The notes below the pieces were generated by a model. The model was not told where the DNA came from, searched no databases, and saw nothing but the letters and a program-made list of their open reading frames with translations. A stretch of DNA of 64,000 bases from Salaquimonas pukyongi (lineage in GTDB: Bacteria > Pseudomonadota > Alphaproteobacteria > Rhizobiales > Rhizobiaceae). The number at the start of each line of letters is the position of its first letter. Within the stretch, counting starts at the first letter, position 1. Both the position numbers and the translations under genes were made by a program. Positions 39,736-48,001 of this stretch are shown here, one piece after another. The stretch covers positions 1,674,001-1,738,000 of the forward strand of contig NZ_CP019044.1 in assembly GCF_001953055.1 (NCBI RefSeq), in the 5' to 3' direction.

Positions 39736-40218
39736 ATGATTTTCATCGAAAACCGGGCAGCACAAAAAAATGTGTGGCGTATCAACCTGCGAACATCGGC
39801 TGCAGCGCTGAGCTTTCTAGCCGCCCAGACCCTGGTAGTATACGCCGAACCGCTGAACTGCGGAGACTACTCCAACACGGCCGCTATTTCACTTGGCGAT
39901 GGAGATAACGACCAGTTCAGTGACAGCAGTGGCTTCGATGGGGAGCGCAATGGGCCGATCGCCAACGAAGATATCTGTCGCAACCTTGCCATAGCCAATG
40001 CACTTGCCGAACCCGATCTGATCGCAGGTGAGAAATTCGGCATCAAGTTGAGTTTTGGCACGGCAGCCAATGAAGATGTGACAGCGGTCGGAATCGGATT
40101 GAAGACCGTGCTTTCTGAAAATCTCAACGGCACCGGAACACGATTGACGGGCAGCGGTGCAATCGCCGTCAGCGGCGATCAGAGAGGAACTCGATTGGGA
40201 CTGCAACTCAGTTGGTAG
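39736..40218 (+). CDS. Secreted protein with a YadA-like membrane-anchor domain
   Basis: The protein has 160 residues with a signal-like hydrophobic segment near residue 25 (SAAALSFLAAQTLVVYA). The last 80 residues alternate hydrophobic and polar in strand-like blocks: KFGIKLSFGTA, VTAVGIGLKTVLS, TRLTGSGAIAVSGD, TRLGLQLSW, ending in an aromatic residue. This resembles the four-strand trimeric autotransporter (YadA) anchor, preceded by a helical NLAIANALAEPDLIAG like the YadA neck. A typical passenger domain is missing; only about 55 residues precede the neck. GGAGG lies 5 bases before ATG. It is 124 bases after tRNA-Glu. The YadA call is by pattern only. Confidence 0.6.
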   Translation: MIFIENRAAQKNVWRINLRTSAAALSFLAAQTLVVYAEPLNCGDYSNTAAISLGDGDNDQFSDSSGFDGERNGPIANEDICRNLAIANALAEPDLIAGEKFGIKLSFGTAANEDVTAVGIGLKTVLSENLNGTGTRLTGSGAIAVSGDQRGTRLGLQLSW

Positions 40219-40284
40219 CAAGGTTGCCATTGCCGGTCTTTGACACCGGTCTTTAGCCCAATGGGTTTGAGTGCGTTTACAACT

Positions 40285-40893
40285 TCAAGCCTTCACAGTT
40301 TCAGAAAGACAGTGCATGAAAAAGGACCGCATTTCGGTCTTCGTAACCTTGCGGTAATCCTCAAACCTCCGCTCCTGGCGCTCTTCCCGCCAGCCGGTTG
40401 CTGCCTGAAGCGCCAGCGCCACCGAAAAACCGGCTTCAAACACCGGCATGAGCGGCTTCAGCCCCCGCCAGTCCGCGGGTTCGCCACAGGCACGCTGCCA
40501 GCGGTCATTGAAGGCGAACTGCTGATCCGTCCATCGCCATTGCGGATGGCTCTCAACCACATCGCGGTCGAGATATTCGATGCCCACATTCGACCACCAG
40601 CTCATCTCGCCCGTTTCCACGCTTTCGCACAGATAGCGGTTTTCCGGCTGATCGCTGGAAATGCGGTGCAGCCAGCACAAGGACCACCCGTGCTGCGGGA
40701 TGCCGGACACCAAAATCAGATCGCCCGCCTGCGCCATTTTTCCCAGAAAACCGATCGGATTGAACGCAGGTCCGTATCCACTGGGGCGCTCATCCCCAAG
40801 GCGATGGGCAAGACAGTTCTGCAGAACGAAATCGAGAATTTCGTCACGCGCCCGGGCTTTTTGAAACACTTTTGTCATCACCAACGCCATCAT
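40285..40893 (-). CDS. Hypothetical protein
   Basis: I do not recognise this protein of about 202 residues. It has no signal peptide or membrane segment and is rich in Trp (WSLCWLHRIS, EMSWWSNVGIEYLDRD, HPQWRWTDQQFAFNDRWQR), suggesting a compact cytosolic domain. The start begins among three close Met codons (40893, 40890, 40878). The composition is closer to the rest of the genome than the genes beside it. It lies in the AT-richer interval after tRNA-Glu, reading leftward. Confidence 0.55.
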   Translation of the reverse strand: MMALVMTKVFQKARARDEILDFVLQNCLAHRLGDERPSGYGPAFNPIGFLGKMAQAGDLILVSGIPQHGWSLCWLHRISSDQPENRYLCESVETGEMSWWSNVGIEYLDRDVVESHPQWRWTDQQFAFNDRWQRACGEPADWRGLKPLMPVFEAGFSVALALQAATGWREERQERRFEDYRKVTKTEMRSFFMHCLSETVKA

Positions 40894-41257
40894 GCCGCCA
40901 TCAATTCAATCCGGCGACAGGTGTAAGATATTTGTCATTGTAAGAAATATGACAAAGTCGGCAAGGGCAAGGTGTAAAATTGTCGTGACCTAACGGCAAC
41001 AGAGCACATCAAGCCCGCTGTCAGGCAGACTCAGCGTGGTTTCGTTTGAGAATTGCTGATTTGAACACGTTACAGCGTCAATGCGGGCGATCGGTTCGCC
41101 ACTGCGACGGTTATGCCGGGCAACCACCACCTCATAAATCGTGAGGCTTCACCCTCAAAATACCCCCCAGATTTTGGTGGCTTAGTTTCACCCACCAGGT
41201 TTTGGGTATTTGATTCGAACGCAACCACTCTACCTTCAGATCGGGGCATAAAAGAAG
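40894..41257. other. Intergenic region, AT-richer, with an inverted repeat
   Basis: This 364-base gap separates two divergent genes. It has no believable gene. It contains the inverted repeat at 41155-41213 described separately and looks like accessory DNA left after the tRNA. Confidence 0.4.
41155..41213. repeat. Imperfect inverted repeat
   Basis: TCAAAATACCC at the left matches GGGTATTTGA at the right (one extra A), and inside them GGTGG at 41176 pairs with CCACC near 41192, with CTTAGTTTCAC as the loop. It could be a hairpin RNA, a protein-binding site or a worn transposon end. No T tail follows. Confidence 0.5.
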
Positions 41258-41488
41258 GTGAAAGTAGTGATTACACAAACAGAAGGTGAAGTGTTAAACA
41301 ACCTGATCAGGTTAACGAAACAGGCTTGTACACACGACTACGAACTCGAGCTCGCAACCCATTGCCTAGAAATGGCGAGTTTGGAGTTGGTGCTTGTCAT
41401 GTCCAGGCGGTTTGAAAGCCGACGCAGTGCAGAGGAAGATTACTGTAGCCTGTGCGGCCAGCAATCCATTTCGGGCGAAGCTCTGTGA
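41258..41488 (+). CDS. Small hypothetical ORF
   Basis: This 76-residue frame starts at GTG 41258 with AAAGAAG just upstream. It is helical in appearance (VLNNLIRLTKQA, LELATHCLEMASLELVLV) and ends with a pair of cysteines (CSLC). Codon use is AT-richer than the neighbours. Nothing shows a function. It ends 6 bases before the stop of the convergent regulator gene, leaving it possibly a real short gene or a chance frame. Confidence 0.35.
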   Translation: MKVVITQTEGEVLNNLIRLTKQACTHDYELELATHCLEMASLELVLVMSRRFESRRSAEEDYCSLCGQQSISGEAL

Positions 41489-41494
41489 TTATGC

Positions 41495-42454
41495 CTATCG
41501 GCGGAAGGTGGAGGGTGGAGACCCGAACTTCTGACGGAAGGTCTTGGCAAAATGGGCGGACGAGCAAAAACCCGTCGCCAGTGCAATTTCGGTGATCGAA
41601 AGCGAGGACTGCGACAGCAGGTTTTTCGCCCGTTCCAGCCGCAGGTCGCGGTAGAAGGCCATGGTGCCAATGCCCAGCTTGTCGGAGAAAAGCCGGTTCA
41701 ATTGCCGGGGTCCGACACCGGACAGCGTTGCCACCTGGGCCAGTTCCAGCGGATCATCGAGATGGTTTTCCATTGCCTCGATGGCCCGGATGACCGGTGC
41801 AGAGTTGGTGCCGTAACGCGCCACGAAGCCGGCCCTTTGGGGCTGGCCGGGTGCCCGCACATTGGTATGCAGAAACCAGTCGCTGACCTGGGTCGCCAGT
41901 TCCTCGCCGTGATGGAACGCGATCAGGTGGTGCATCATGTCGAGGGCCGCAATGCCGCCCGCGCAGGTATAGCGGTCGCGGTCGATGACATAGATGGAAC
42001 GCTCCAAAATGAGATCGGGTGCGATTTCCACAAGCGCCGAGGCATGCTCCCAGTGCACCGTCATCTTGTAGCCCTTCATAAGCCCGGCCGATGCCAGGAT
42101 CACCGGCCCGCCGGAAACCCCGCCCAGCGCCACGCCGCGGCGCGACAGGTGCCGCAGCCACTGAAACACCCGCTTGTCGCGAAACAGGGTCGGATCGCCG
42201 CCCGCCACCACAATGACGAGATCGAAATCCGTGTGCTCGCCGAGCTGTGTTTTCGTTCGCACCACCCCGGCGGCAGACGATTGCACCGAACTGCCATAGA
42301 GCGAGATGTTGGAAACATCATAAAGCTGCTTCCCGCCAATGTGGTTGGCGGCGCGGAACGGCTCCGACGCGGAAGCGTAAGCCATCAGCGCAAAGCCGTC
42401 CAATAGAAGAAAACCGATTTTGAACGGGCGCTCGTCCCGGTGATAGCTGACCAT
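41495..42454 (-). CDS. GlxA/GbdR-type transcriptional regulator (amidotransferase-like domain plus AraC HTH)
   Basis: This 319-residue protein has an N-terminal DJ-1/PfpI-like class I amidotransferase fold (KIGFLLLDGFALMAYASASEP; GGVSGGPVILASAGLM around the nucleophile elbow, where the usual Cys is absent) and a C-terminal AraC pair of helix-turn-helices (TLSGVGPRQLNRLFSDKLG and ITEIALATGFCSSAHFAKTF). Regulators of this build (GbdR, SouR) activate glycine betaine, dimethylglycine and sarcosine catabolism. It is divergent from soxBDAG with 144 bases between, so it probably controls that operon. The frame extends far upstream to 43144 but only as a shadow of soxB; ATG 42454 is the start. Confidence 0.9.
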   Translation of the reverse strand: MVSYHRDERPFKIGFLLLDGFALMAYASASEPFRAANHIGGKQLYDVSNISLYGSSVQSSAAGVVRTKTQLGEHTDFDLVIVVAGGDPTLFRDKRVFQWLRHLSRRGVALGGVSGGPVILASAGLMKGYKMTVHWEHASALVEIAPDLILERSIYVIDRDRYTCAGGIAALDMMHHLIAFHHGEELATQVSDWFLHTNVRAPGQPQRAGFVARYGTNSAPVIRAIEAMENHLDDPLELAQVATLSGVGPRQLNRLFSDKLGIGTMAFYRDLRLERAKNLLSQSSLSITEIALATGFCSSAHFAKTFRQKFGSPPSTFRR

Positions 42455-42598
42455 GCAGCGCAATATTCTGTCTTTTTTGGAAAAGTCTAGTGGCAGGTCT
42501 CGCTGGAAGCTTTGCCACACACCCAAAACCGCGATGAAAACCGGCCCGCGATCCGAACAGCCGGTGCAAAGTCGAACACCCGTGGAAAGACTGATCCC

Positions 42599-43849
42599 GT
42601 GAGATATTCGGCCCTCAGCATTTTGTCCCAGGCCCTGAGCGGCAATACGGGCTGGAAGCCCGTCTGGCGCGAGCCTGACCCCAAAGAGCATTATGATGTC
42701 ATCGTTGTTGGCGGCGGCGGGCACGGGCTGTCTACGGCCTATTATCTGGCCAAGGAATTCGGCGTTACCAAGGTGGCAGTGGTCGAAAAGGGCTGGCTTG
42801 GTTCCGGCAATATCGGCCGCAACACCACCATCATCCGTTCCAACTATCTGCTGCCCGGCAACGAGCCGTTCTACGAATTGTCCATGAAGCTGTGGGAGGG
42901 ACTGGAACAGGACTTCAACTACAACGCCATGGTTTCCCAGCGCGGCATCGTCAATCTGTTTCATTCCGATTCCCAGCGCGACGCCTATGCCCGGCGCGGC
43001 AACGCCATGGTGATGGCCGGTGCCGATGCCGAACTGCTGGATGAAGACGGCGTACGCCGCCTCTGCCCGTTCCTCGATTTCGACAATGCGCGCTTTCCCA
43101 TTCGGGGCGGCCTTGTGCAAAAGCGTGGCGGCACGGCACGCCATGATGCGGTCGCCTGGGGCTATGCAAGGGGCGCCGACAGCCGCGGTGTCGACATCAT
43201 CCAGAATTGCGAGGTGACCGGCTTCGACATCAAGAACGGCGTGTGCAAGGGCGTTGTCACTTCCAAAGGCAGGATAAAGGCAGACAAGGTGGCCGTCTGT
43301 GTTGCCGGTTCTTCAAGCCGCGTCATGGCGGCAGCCGGCATGCGCCTGCCGATTGAAAGCCATGTGCTGCAGGCCTTTGTTTCCGAAGGGCTGAAGCCCG
43401 TCTTGCCCGGCGTCATCACCTTCGGTGCGGGGCATTTCTACATCTCCCAGTCCGACAAGGGCGGTCTGGTCTTCGGCGGCGATATTGACGGCTACAACAC
43501 CTACGCCCAGCGCGGCAATCTGCCGGTGGTCGAGGATGTCTGCGAAGGCGGCATGGCCGTCATGCCGATGATCGGGCGGGCAAGGCTGCTGCGCATGTGG
43601 GGCGGCGTCATGGACATGTCGATGGACGGATCGCCCTTCATAGACAAGACCGATATCAACGGCCTCTACTTCAACGGTGGCTGGTGCTATGGCGGCTTCA
43701 AGGCAACGCCCGCATCCGGCTATTGCTATGCCCATCTGATCGCCCGCGGCGAACCCCACCCTGTCGCGACCGAGTTCAGGCTCGACCGCTTCAGGCGCGG
43801 CCACATCATCGATGAAAAGGGCGCCGGCGCCCAGCCCAACCTGCATTGA
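42599..43849 (+). CDS. soxB: Sarcosine oxidase subunit beta
   Basis: SoxB is the FAD/FMN subunit that oxidises sarcosine to glycine. The 416-residue protein starts at GTG 42599 (VRYSALSILSQALSGNTGWK), the normal N-terminus; GGAAAG lies about 10 bases upstream. The dinucleotide motif is DVIVVGGGGHGLSTAYYLAK. The TARHDAVAWGY segment holds the His expected to carry covalent FMN in heterotetrameric enzymes. It is first in the soxB-soxD-soxA-soxG operon, which transfers the methyl carbon to tetrahydrofolate. Confidence 0.95.
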   Translation: MRYSALSILSQALSGNTGWKPVWREPDPKEHYDVIVVGGGGHGLSTAYYLAKEFGVTKVAVVEKGWLGSGNIGRNTTIIRSNYLLPGNEPFYELSMKLWEGLEQDFNYNAMVSQRGIVNLFHSDSQRDAYARRGNAMVMAGADAELLDEDGVRRLCPFLDFDNARFPIRGGLVQKRGGTARHDAVAWGYARGADSRGVDIIQNCEVTGFDIKNGVCKGVVTSKGRIKADKVAVCVAGSSSRVMAAAGMRLPIESHVLQAFVSEGLKPVLPGVITFGAGHFYISQSDKGGLVFGGDIDGYNTYAQRGNLPVVEDVCEGGMAVMPMIGRARLLRMWGGVMDMSMDGSPFIDKTDINGLYFNGGWCYGGFKATPASGYCYAHLIARGEPHPVATEFRLDRFRRGHIIDEKGAGAQPNLH

Positions 43850-43862
43850 GGAGCCCTGCGGC

Positions 43863-44183
43863 ATGATCATCGACCATCCCCTCCTTGGCCCGCGCGATGC
43901 AGCGGAATTCGTCATTTTGGGCGATGCTTCGCTCATCAACCGGCCGGACCCTGAAGCCGCTGACGCTGAAGAGCGGTTTTACGAATATGTCTATTTGCGC
44001 GACAACCCCGCCGGTCTGCACCGCGAGCTCTGGTATCACGAGCAGGGCGACCGCTCCTGGCTCGTGGTCACCCGCAACACGCTGACCCACGAAATCGCCA
44101 AAGTGGAACTTGCCCGCGGCATTGCCGTCAACCTGGCATCCGCCAGCAAGAAGAAAGCCGGGCGCAAAGGCGGTTCGGCATGA
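43863..44183 (+). CDS. soxD: Sarcosine oxidase subunit delta without zinc-binding cysteines
   Basis: SoxD is the small structural subunit; in studied enzymes it binds zinc through three Cys and a His. The 106-residue protein keeps the family frame (RFYEYVYLRDNPAGLHRELWYHE) but has no cysteine at all: the usual CPxCG near the start reads HPLLGP, and the usual HxxGCR reads HEQGDR. The zinc site is therefore lost. The last 20 residues are Lys/Gly-rich. ATG 43863 follows GGAG at about 9 bases. The stop overlaps soxA by four bases. Confidence 0.92.
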   Translation: MIIDHPLLGPRDAAEFVILGDASLINRPDPEAADAEERFYEYVYLRDNPAGLHRELWYHEQGDRSWLVVTRNTLTHEIAKVELARGIAVNLASASKKKAGRKGGSA

Positions 44184-47164
44184 CCGCCCCCTTCCGCACC
44201 CCTTCGGGCACCCGCCCCGGCCTCGTTGACCGCGACACCCCGCTTTCCTTCTCCTTCAACGGCAGGCAAATGCCGGGATATGCCGGTGACACCTTGGCTT
44301 CCGCCCTGATCGCCAATGGCGTCAAACTGGTTGGCCGCTCGTTCAAATATCACCGCCCGCGCGGCATCTTCACCGCCGGATCGGAAGAACCCAATGCGCT
44401 GGTCACCCTGCATGCGGGCGCCCGCGCCGAGCCCAACACAAGGGCAACGGTAGCCGAACTGTTCGACGGGCTTGCGGCCAAAAGCCAGAACCATAGAGGA
44501 CCGCTCAGTTTCGACCTCATGGCGGTCACCGATCTGCTTTCGCCCTTCCTGGCGGCAGGCTTCTACTACAAGACCTTCATGTGGCCGAAGAGCTTCTGGG
44601 AAAAGCTCTATGAGCCGGTTATCCGGTCTGCTGCCGGTCTTGGCAGCCTGTCCGGCGAGGAAGATCCCGACAGCTATGACAAGGGCTTTCTGCATTGCGA
44701 TGTTCTAGTGATTGGCGCAGGCCCTGCAGGCCTTTCCGCCGCCCTGCAGGCGGCCCGCTCCGGCGCAAGGGTGATCCTTGCCGATGAGGACTTTCTGCCA
44801 GGCGGCAGGCTGAACGGTGAAACCCATGAGGTGGCGGGCAAGCCGGGCCATCATTGGGCGGCGCAAACGGCAGCAGAACTTGCATCGATGGAAAACGTGC
44901 GGCTGATGACCCGCACCACCGTCTATGGTGCCTACGATCACGGCACCTATGGTGCGCTGGAAAAGAAGACCGACCATCTTGCCACTTCAAGCGGCAAGCC
45001 GCGCCAGGTGCTTTGGCGCCTCTACACCAAACGCACCATTCTTGCTGCCGGCAGCACCGAGCGGCCCATTGCCTTCGCCAACAATGACAGGCCGGGCATC
45101 ATGCTGGCGGGCGCCGTCCGCACCTATGCCAATCGCTTTGCCGCGCTTTGCGGAAAACACATCACCATCTTCACCAACAATGATGACGGCTGGCGCACGG
45201 CAACGGACTTGGCACAAGCAGGCGTTCAAATCGCCGCCATCGTCGACAGCCGCGAGATGGCACCGCTGGCTGCCCCCGCTGGTGCGGCAATCATCATGGG
45301 CGGCAGCGTTGTTGATACGGCCGGAAGACTGGCGCTCAAATCCGTCACGCTCTCCAACGGACAGAAAATCGAGACCGATTGCCTGGCCGTTTCCGGCGGC
45401 TGGAACCCGAACGTACACCTGACCTGCCACCAGCGCGGCCGGCCGCAATGGAACGGGGCCATCAACGCCTTTGTCCCCGGCGGGGAAATGCCTGTGGGAA
45501 TGGACGTTGCAGGCAGCGCAAGCGGATCGCTGACCTTGTCAGCCTGTCTCACCGAAGGCCACAAGGCTGCCTCTGCTGCCATAAGGAACATTGGTCTTTC
45601 CCCCTCGCGCAGCCGCCCTGCCCGCGCGTCAGATGAACCATTCGACAGCGCCGCCTTCTGGCATGTGGCGCCGGTCAAAGGCCAGCGGCGGAAAACAGGC
45701 AGCAAAAGGGCATGGGTCGACCTGCAGAACGACGTTACCGTCAAGGATGTCAAACTCTCCCACCAGGAGGGCTACCGCTCGGTTGAACACCTCAAACGCT
45801 ATACCACCATGGGCATGGCAACCGACCAGGGCAAGACATCCAACATACTGGGCCTTGCCATTCTCGCCGAAGCCGCGAGCAAGTCGATCCCCGAGACCGG
45901 CACCACGATTTTCCGCCCGCCCTATACGCCCGTTGCCATCGGCGCTTTTGCCGGTCGATCTCGCGGCAAGGAATTTCGCCCCACGAGGCTGACCACATCC
46001 CATCAATGGGCGCAGGAACAAGGCGCCGTCTTTGTCGAGGCCGGCATGTGGCTGCGTGCCCAGTGGTACCCCAAAGCAGGGGAAGCCCATTGGCGCGAAA
46101 GCGTCGACCGCGAGGCGCTCGCCGTCCGCAATTCGGCCGGTATTTGCGATGTCACGACGCTTGGCAAGATCGACGTGCAGGGCAAGGATGCCGCCGCCTT
46201 TTTGGACCGGCTCTATACCAATACCTTCTCCACCCTGCCCGTGGGCAAGGTGCGCTACGGCCTGATGCTGCGCGAAGACGGCATGGTCTACGACGATGGC
46301 ACCACCGCGCGGCTGGGCGAGCATCATTTTCTCATGACCACCACCACCGCCAATGCCGTACTGGTCTTCCGGCGCATGGAATTTGCCCGTCAGTGCCTGT
46401 TCCCGCAGATGGACGTACATCTGATTTCGGCGACCGAACAATGGGCGCAGTTCGCCGTGGCCGGCCCCAACTCGCGCAAACTCCTGCAGAAGATCATCGA
46501 TGCTGATCACGACATATCCAACGACGCCTTCCCGTTCATGGCCTGCGGTGAGGTAACGGTATGCGGCGGTGCGCCGGCGCGGCTCTTCCGCATCTCCTTT
46601 TCCGGCGAGCTCGCTTACGAAATCGCCGTGCCGGCCCGCTATGGCGATGCGCTGGTTCGCCGTCTCATGGAGGCAGGCGCGGAATTTGGCGTAACGCCCT
46701 ATGGCACGGAAGCGCTAAACGTGCTGCGCATCGAAAAGGGCCATGCCACCGCCAACGAACTCAATGGCCAGACCACGGCGCTCAACCTTGGCCTCGACAA
46801 GATGGTCTCGAAGAAAAAGGACTGCATCGGCAAGGTGATGGCGGGCCGCGAGGCGCTTGTCACCGAAGACGCCATCAAGCTCGTCGGCTTCAAACCCGTG
46901 GACCCGGAAGGCAAACTGGCTGCCGGCGCCCATTTCATCGAAAAGGATGCCGCCCCAACCACCGAAAACGACCAGGGCTGGATGACATCGGTCTGCTATT
47001 CGCCCCATCTTCAAACCATGATCGGCCTGGGGTTCATCAAGCAGGGAGACCAGCGCATCGGCGACACCGTTATTGCTGCTGACCCCCTGCGCGGCAATTC
47101 CTGCGAGGTGGAGATCGTCTCGCCCCATTTCATCGACCCGCAAGGAGAGCGGCTTCGTGCCTGA
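44180..47164 (+). CDS. soxA: Sarcosine oxidase subunit alpha
   Basis: This 994-residue subunit has three parts: a ferredoxin-like N-terminal domain without cluster cysteines (about residues 15-95, LSFSFNGRQMPGYAGDTLAS), an NAD-binding Rossmann region (about 173-470, DVLVIGAGPAGLSAALQAAR), and a C-terminal GcvT-like folate domain (about 600-980, KIDVQGKDAAAFLDRLYTN) that accepts the methylene group onto tetrahydrofolate. A CxxH-type segment (LTCHQRG) lies near residue 417. Length is normal. It overlaps soxD at the start and soxG at the end. Confidence 0.96.
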   Translation: MTAPFRTPSGTRPGLVDRDTPLSFSFNGRQMPGYAGDTLASALIANGVKLVGRSFKYHRPRGIFTAGSEEPNALVTLHAGARAEPNTRATVAELFDGLAAKSQNHRGPLSFDLMAVTDLLSPFLAAGFYYKTFMWPKSFWEKLYEPVIRSAAGLGSLSGEEDPDSYDKGFLHCDVLVIGAGPAGLSAALQAARSGARVILADEDFLPGGRLNGETHEVAGKPGHHWAAQTAAELASMENVRLMTRTTVYGAYDHGTYGALEKKTDHLATSSGKPRQVLWRLYTKRTILAAGSTERPIAFANNDRPGIMLAGAVRTYANRFAALCGKHITIFTNNDDGWRTATDLAQAGVQIAAIVDSREMAPLAAPAGAAIIMGGSVVDTAGRLALKSVTLSNGQKIETDCLAVSGGWNPNVHLTCHQRGRPQWNGAINAFVPGGEMPVGMDVAGSASGSLTLSACLTEGHKAASAAIRNIGLSPSRSRPARASDEPFDSAAFWHVAPVKGQRRKTGSKRAWVDLQNDVTVKDVKLSHQEGYRSVEHLKRYTTMGMATDQGKTSNILGLAILAEAASKSIPETGTTIFRPPYTPVAIGAFAGRSRGKEFRPTRLTTSHQWAQEQGAVFVEAGMWLRAQWYPKAGEAHWRESVDREALAVRNSAGICDVTTLGKIDVQGKDAAAFLDRLYTNTFSTLPVGKVRYGLMLREDGMVYDDGTTARLGEHHFLMTTTTANAVLVFRRMEFARQCLFPQMDVHLISATEQWAQFAVAGPNSRKLLQKIIDADHDISNDAFPFMACGEVTVCGGAPARLFRISFSGELAYEIAVPARYGDALVRRLMEAGAEFGVTPYGTEALNVLRIEKGHATANELNGQTTALNLGLDKMVSKKKDCIGKVMAGREALVTEDAIKLVGFKPVDPEGKLAAGAHFIEKDAAPTTENDQGWMTSVCYSPHLQTMIGLGFIKQGDQRIGDTVIAADPLRGNSCEVEIVSPHFIDPQGERLRA

Positions 47165-47735
47165 GCAACTTACTTCAGCTTCACCGCTTGCCGCCGTAAC
47201 CCCATTGGGCGGCCATGTCTCAACCCATGACGGCGCCGAGCTTGCTGAGATATCCGGCCTTTCGCTGATATCGCTGGCAATTACCGCCGGCAAGGAAACC
47301 GCCTTTGAAAAGGCAGTCAAGAAAGCATGGAAAATTGCGGTGCCGCCGCCGGGCATGTCGGCTTTTGCCGGTGACGTTCGCCTGATCTGGACCGCGCCCG
47401 CCCAGTACCATCTTCTAATGCCGGAAACGACCGGCGGAATGCTTGCTGCTACCCTGGAGAAGACGGCAGGAGCCGCCTGGTGCACCGACCAGTCGGACAG
47501 CTATTGCATGCTGCGCTTAAGCGGGCCCCGCGCCCGCGAAGCACTGGAGCGCATTTGTCCGCTCGACCTTCATCCCGGCAGCTTTGCAGTAGATGCTGCC
47601 GCGCGCACCGTAATGGAGCATCTCGGGGTGCTTATGATCCGCGAAAAAGCCGACCGGTATCTGCTTTTGTCGGCCCGTTCATCCGCCCGCTCCTTCCTGC
47701 ATGCGGTGGAAACCTCGCTGCACAACATCGCGTGA
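47157..47735 (+). CDS. soxG: Sarcosine oxidase subunit gamma
   Basis: The gamma subunit is a GcvT-related structural subunit. The protein has 192 residues, starting at GTG 47157, eight bases inside the soxA end, with AAGGAG about 8 bases upstream. Family features are the mid-protein APAQYHLLMPE and the DQSDSYCMLRLSGPRAREALERI block, then the final LLSARSSARSFLHAVETS. It is the last gene of the operon. No glyA, folD or purU gene follows in this window. Confidence 0.93.
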   Translation: MPEQLTSASPLAAVTPLGGHVSTHDGAELAEISGLSLISLAITAGKETAFEKAVKKAWKIAVPPPGMSAFAGDVRLIWTAPAQYHLLMPETTGGMLAATLEKTAGAAWCTDQSDSYCMLRLSGPRAREALERICPLDLHPGSFAVDAAARTVMEHLGVLMIREKADRYLLLSARSSARSFLHAVETSLHNIA

Positions 47736-48001
47736 AGCGAAAAAAAAACGGCTTTACGGAGTCAGATACACAACCAAAACGTGATAAAATTTCGCCATAC
47801 CCGCATGCGCTAACTTCCCCTTAACCTGTGCGGGCAATAACATTGCCGGCGAAGGGCGGCTTGGCGCTGCGGCACCCCAAACTTCCTGGCCCAGGCGCTT
47901 GCCCGCAGTCGATGAATTCGCCCATTCATCCGCGGCAAACCTTAGACGCCGCCCTTCGCTTAATCCCTTGGAGCACGTCTTCTTCAGCCGGCACTCCCTC
48001 T

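Noticed and set aside
42455-43144. Long N-terminal extension of the GlxA/AraC regulator
   Set aside because: The extra 230 codons are antisense to soxB and do not resemble protein; the domain begins at ATG 42454.
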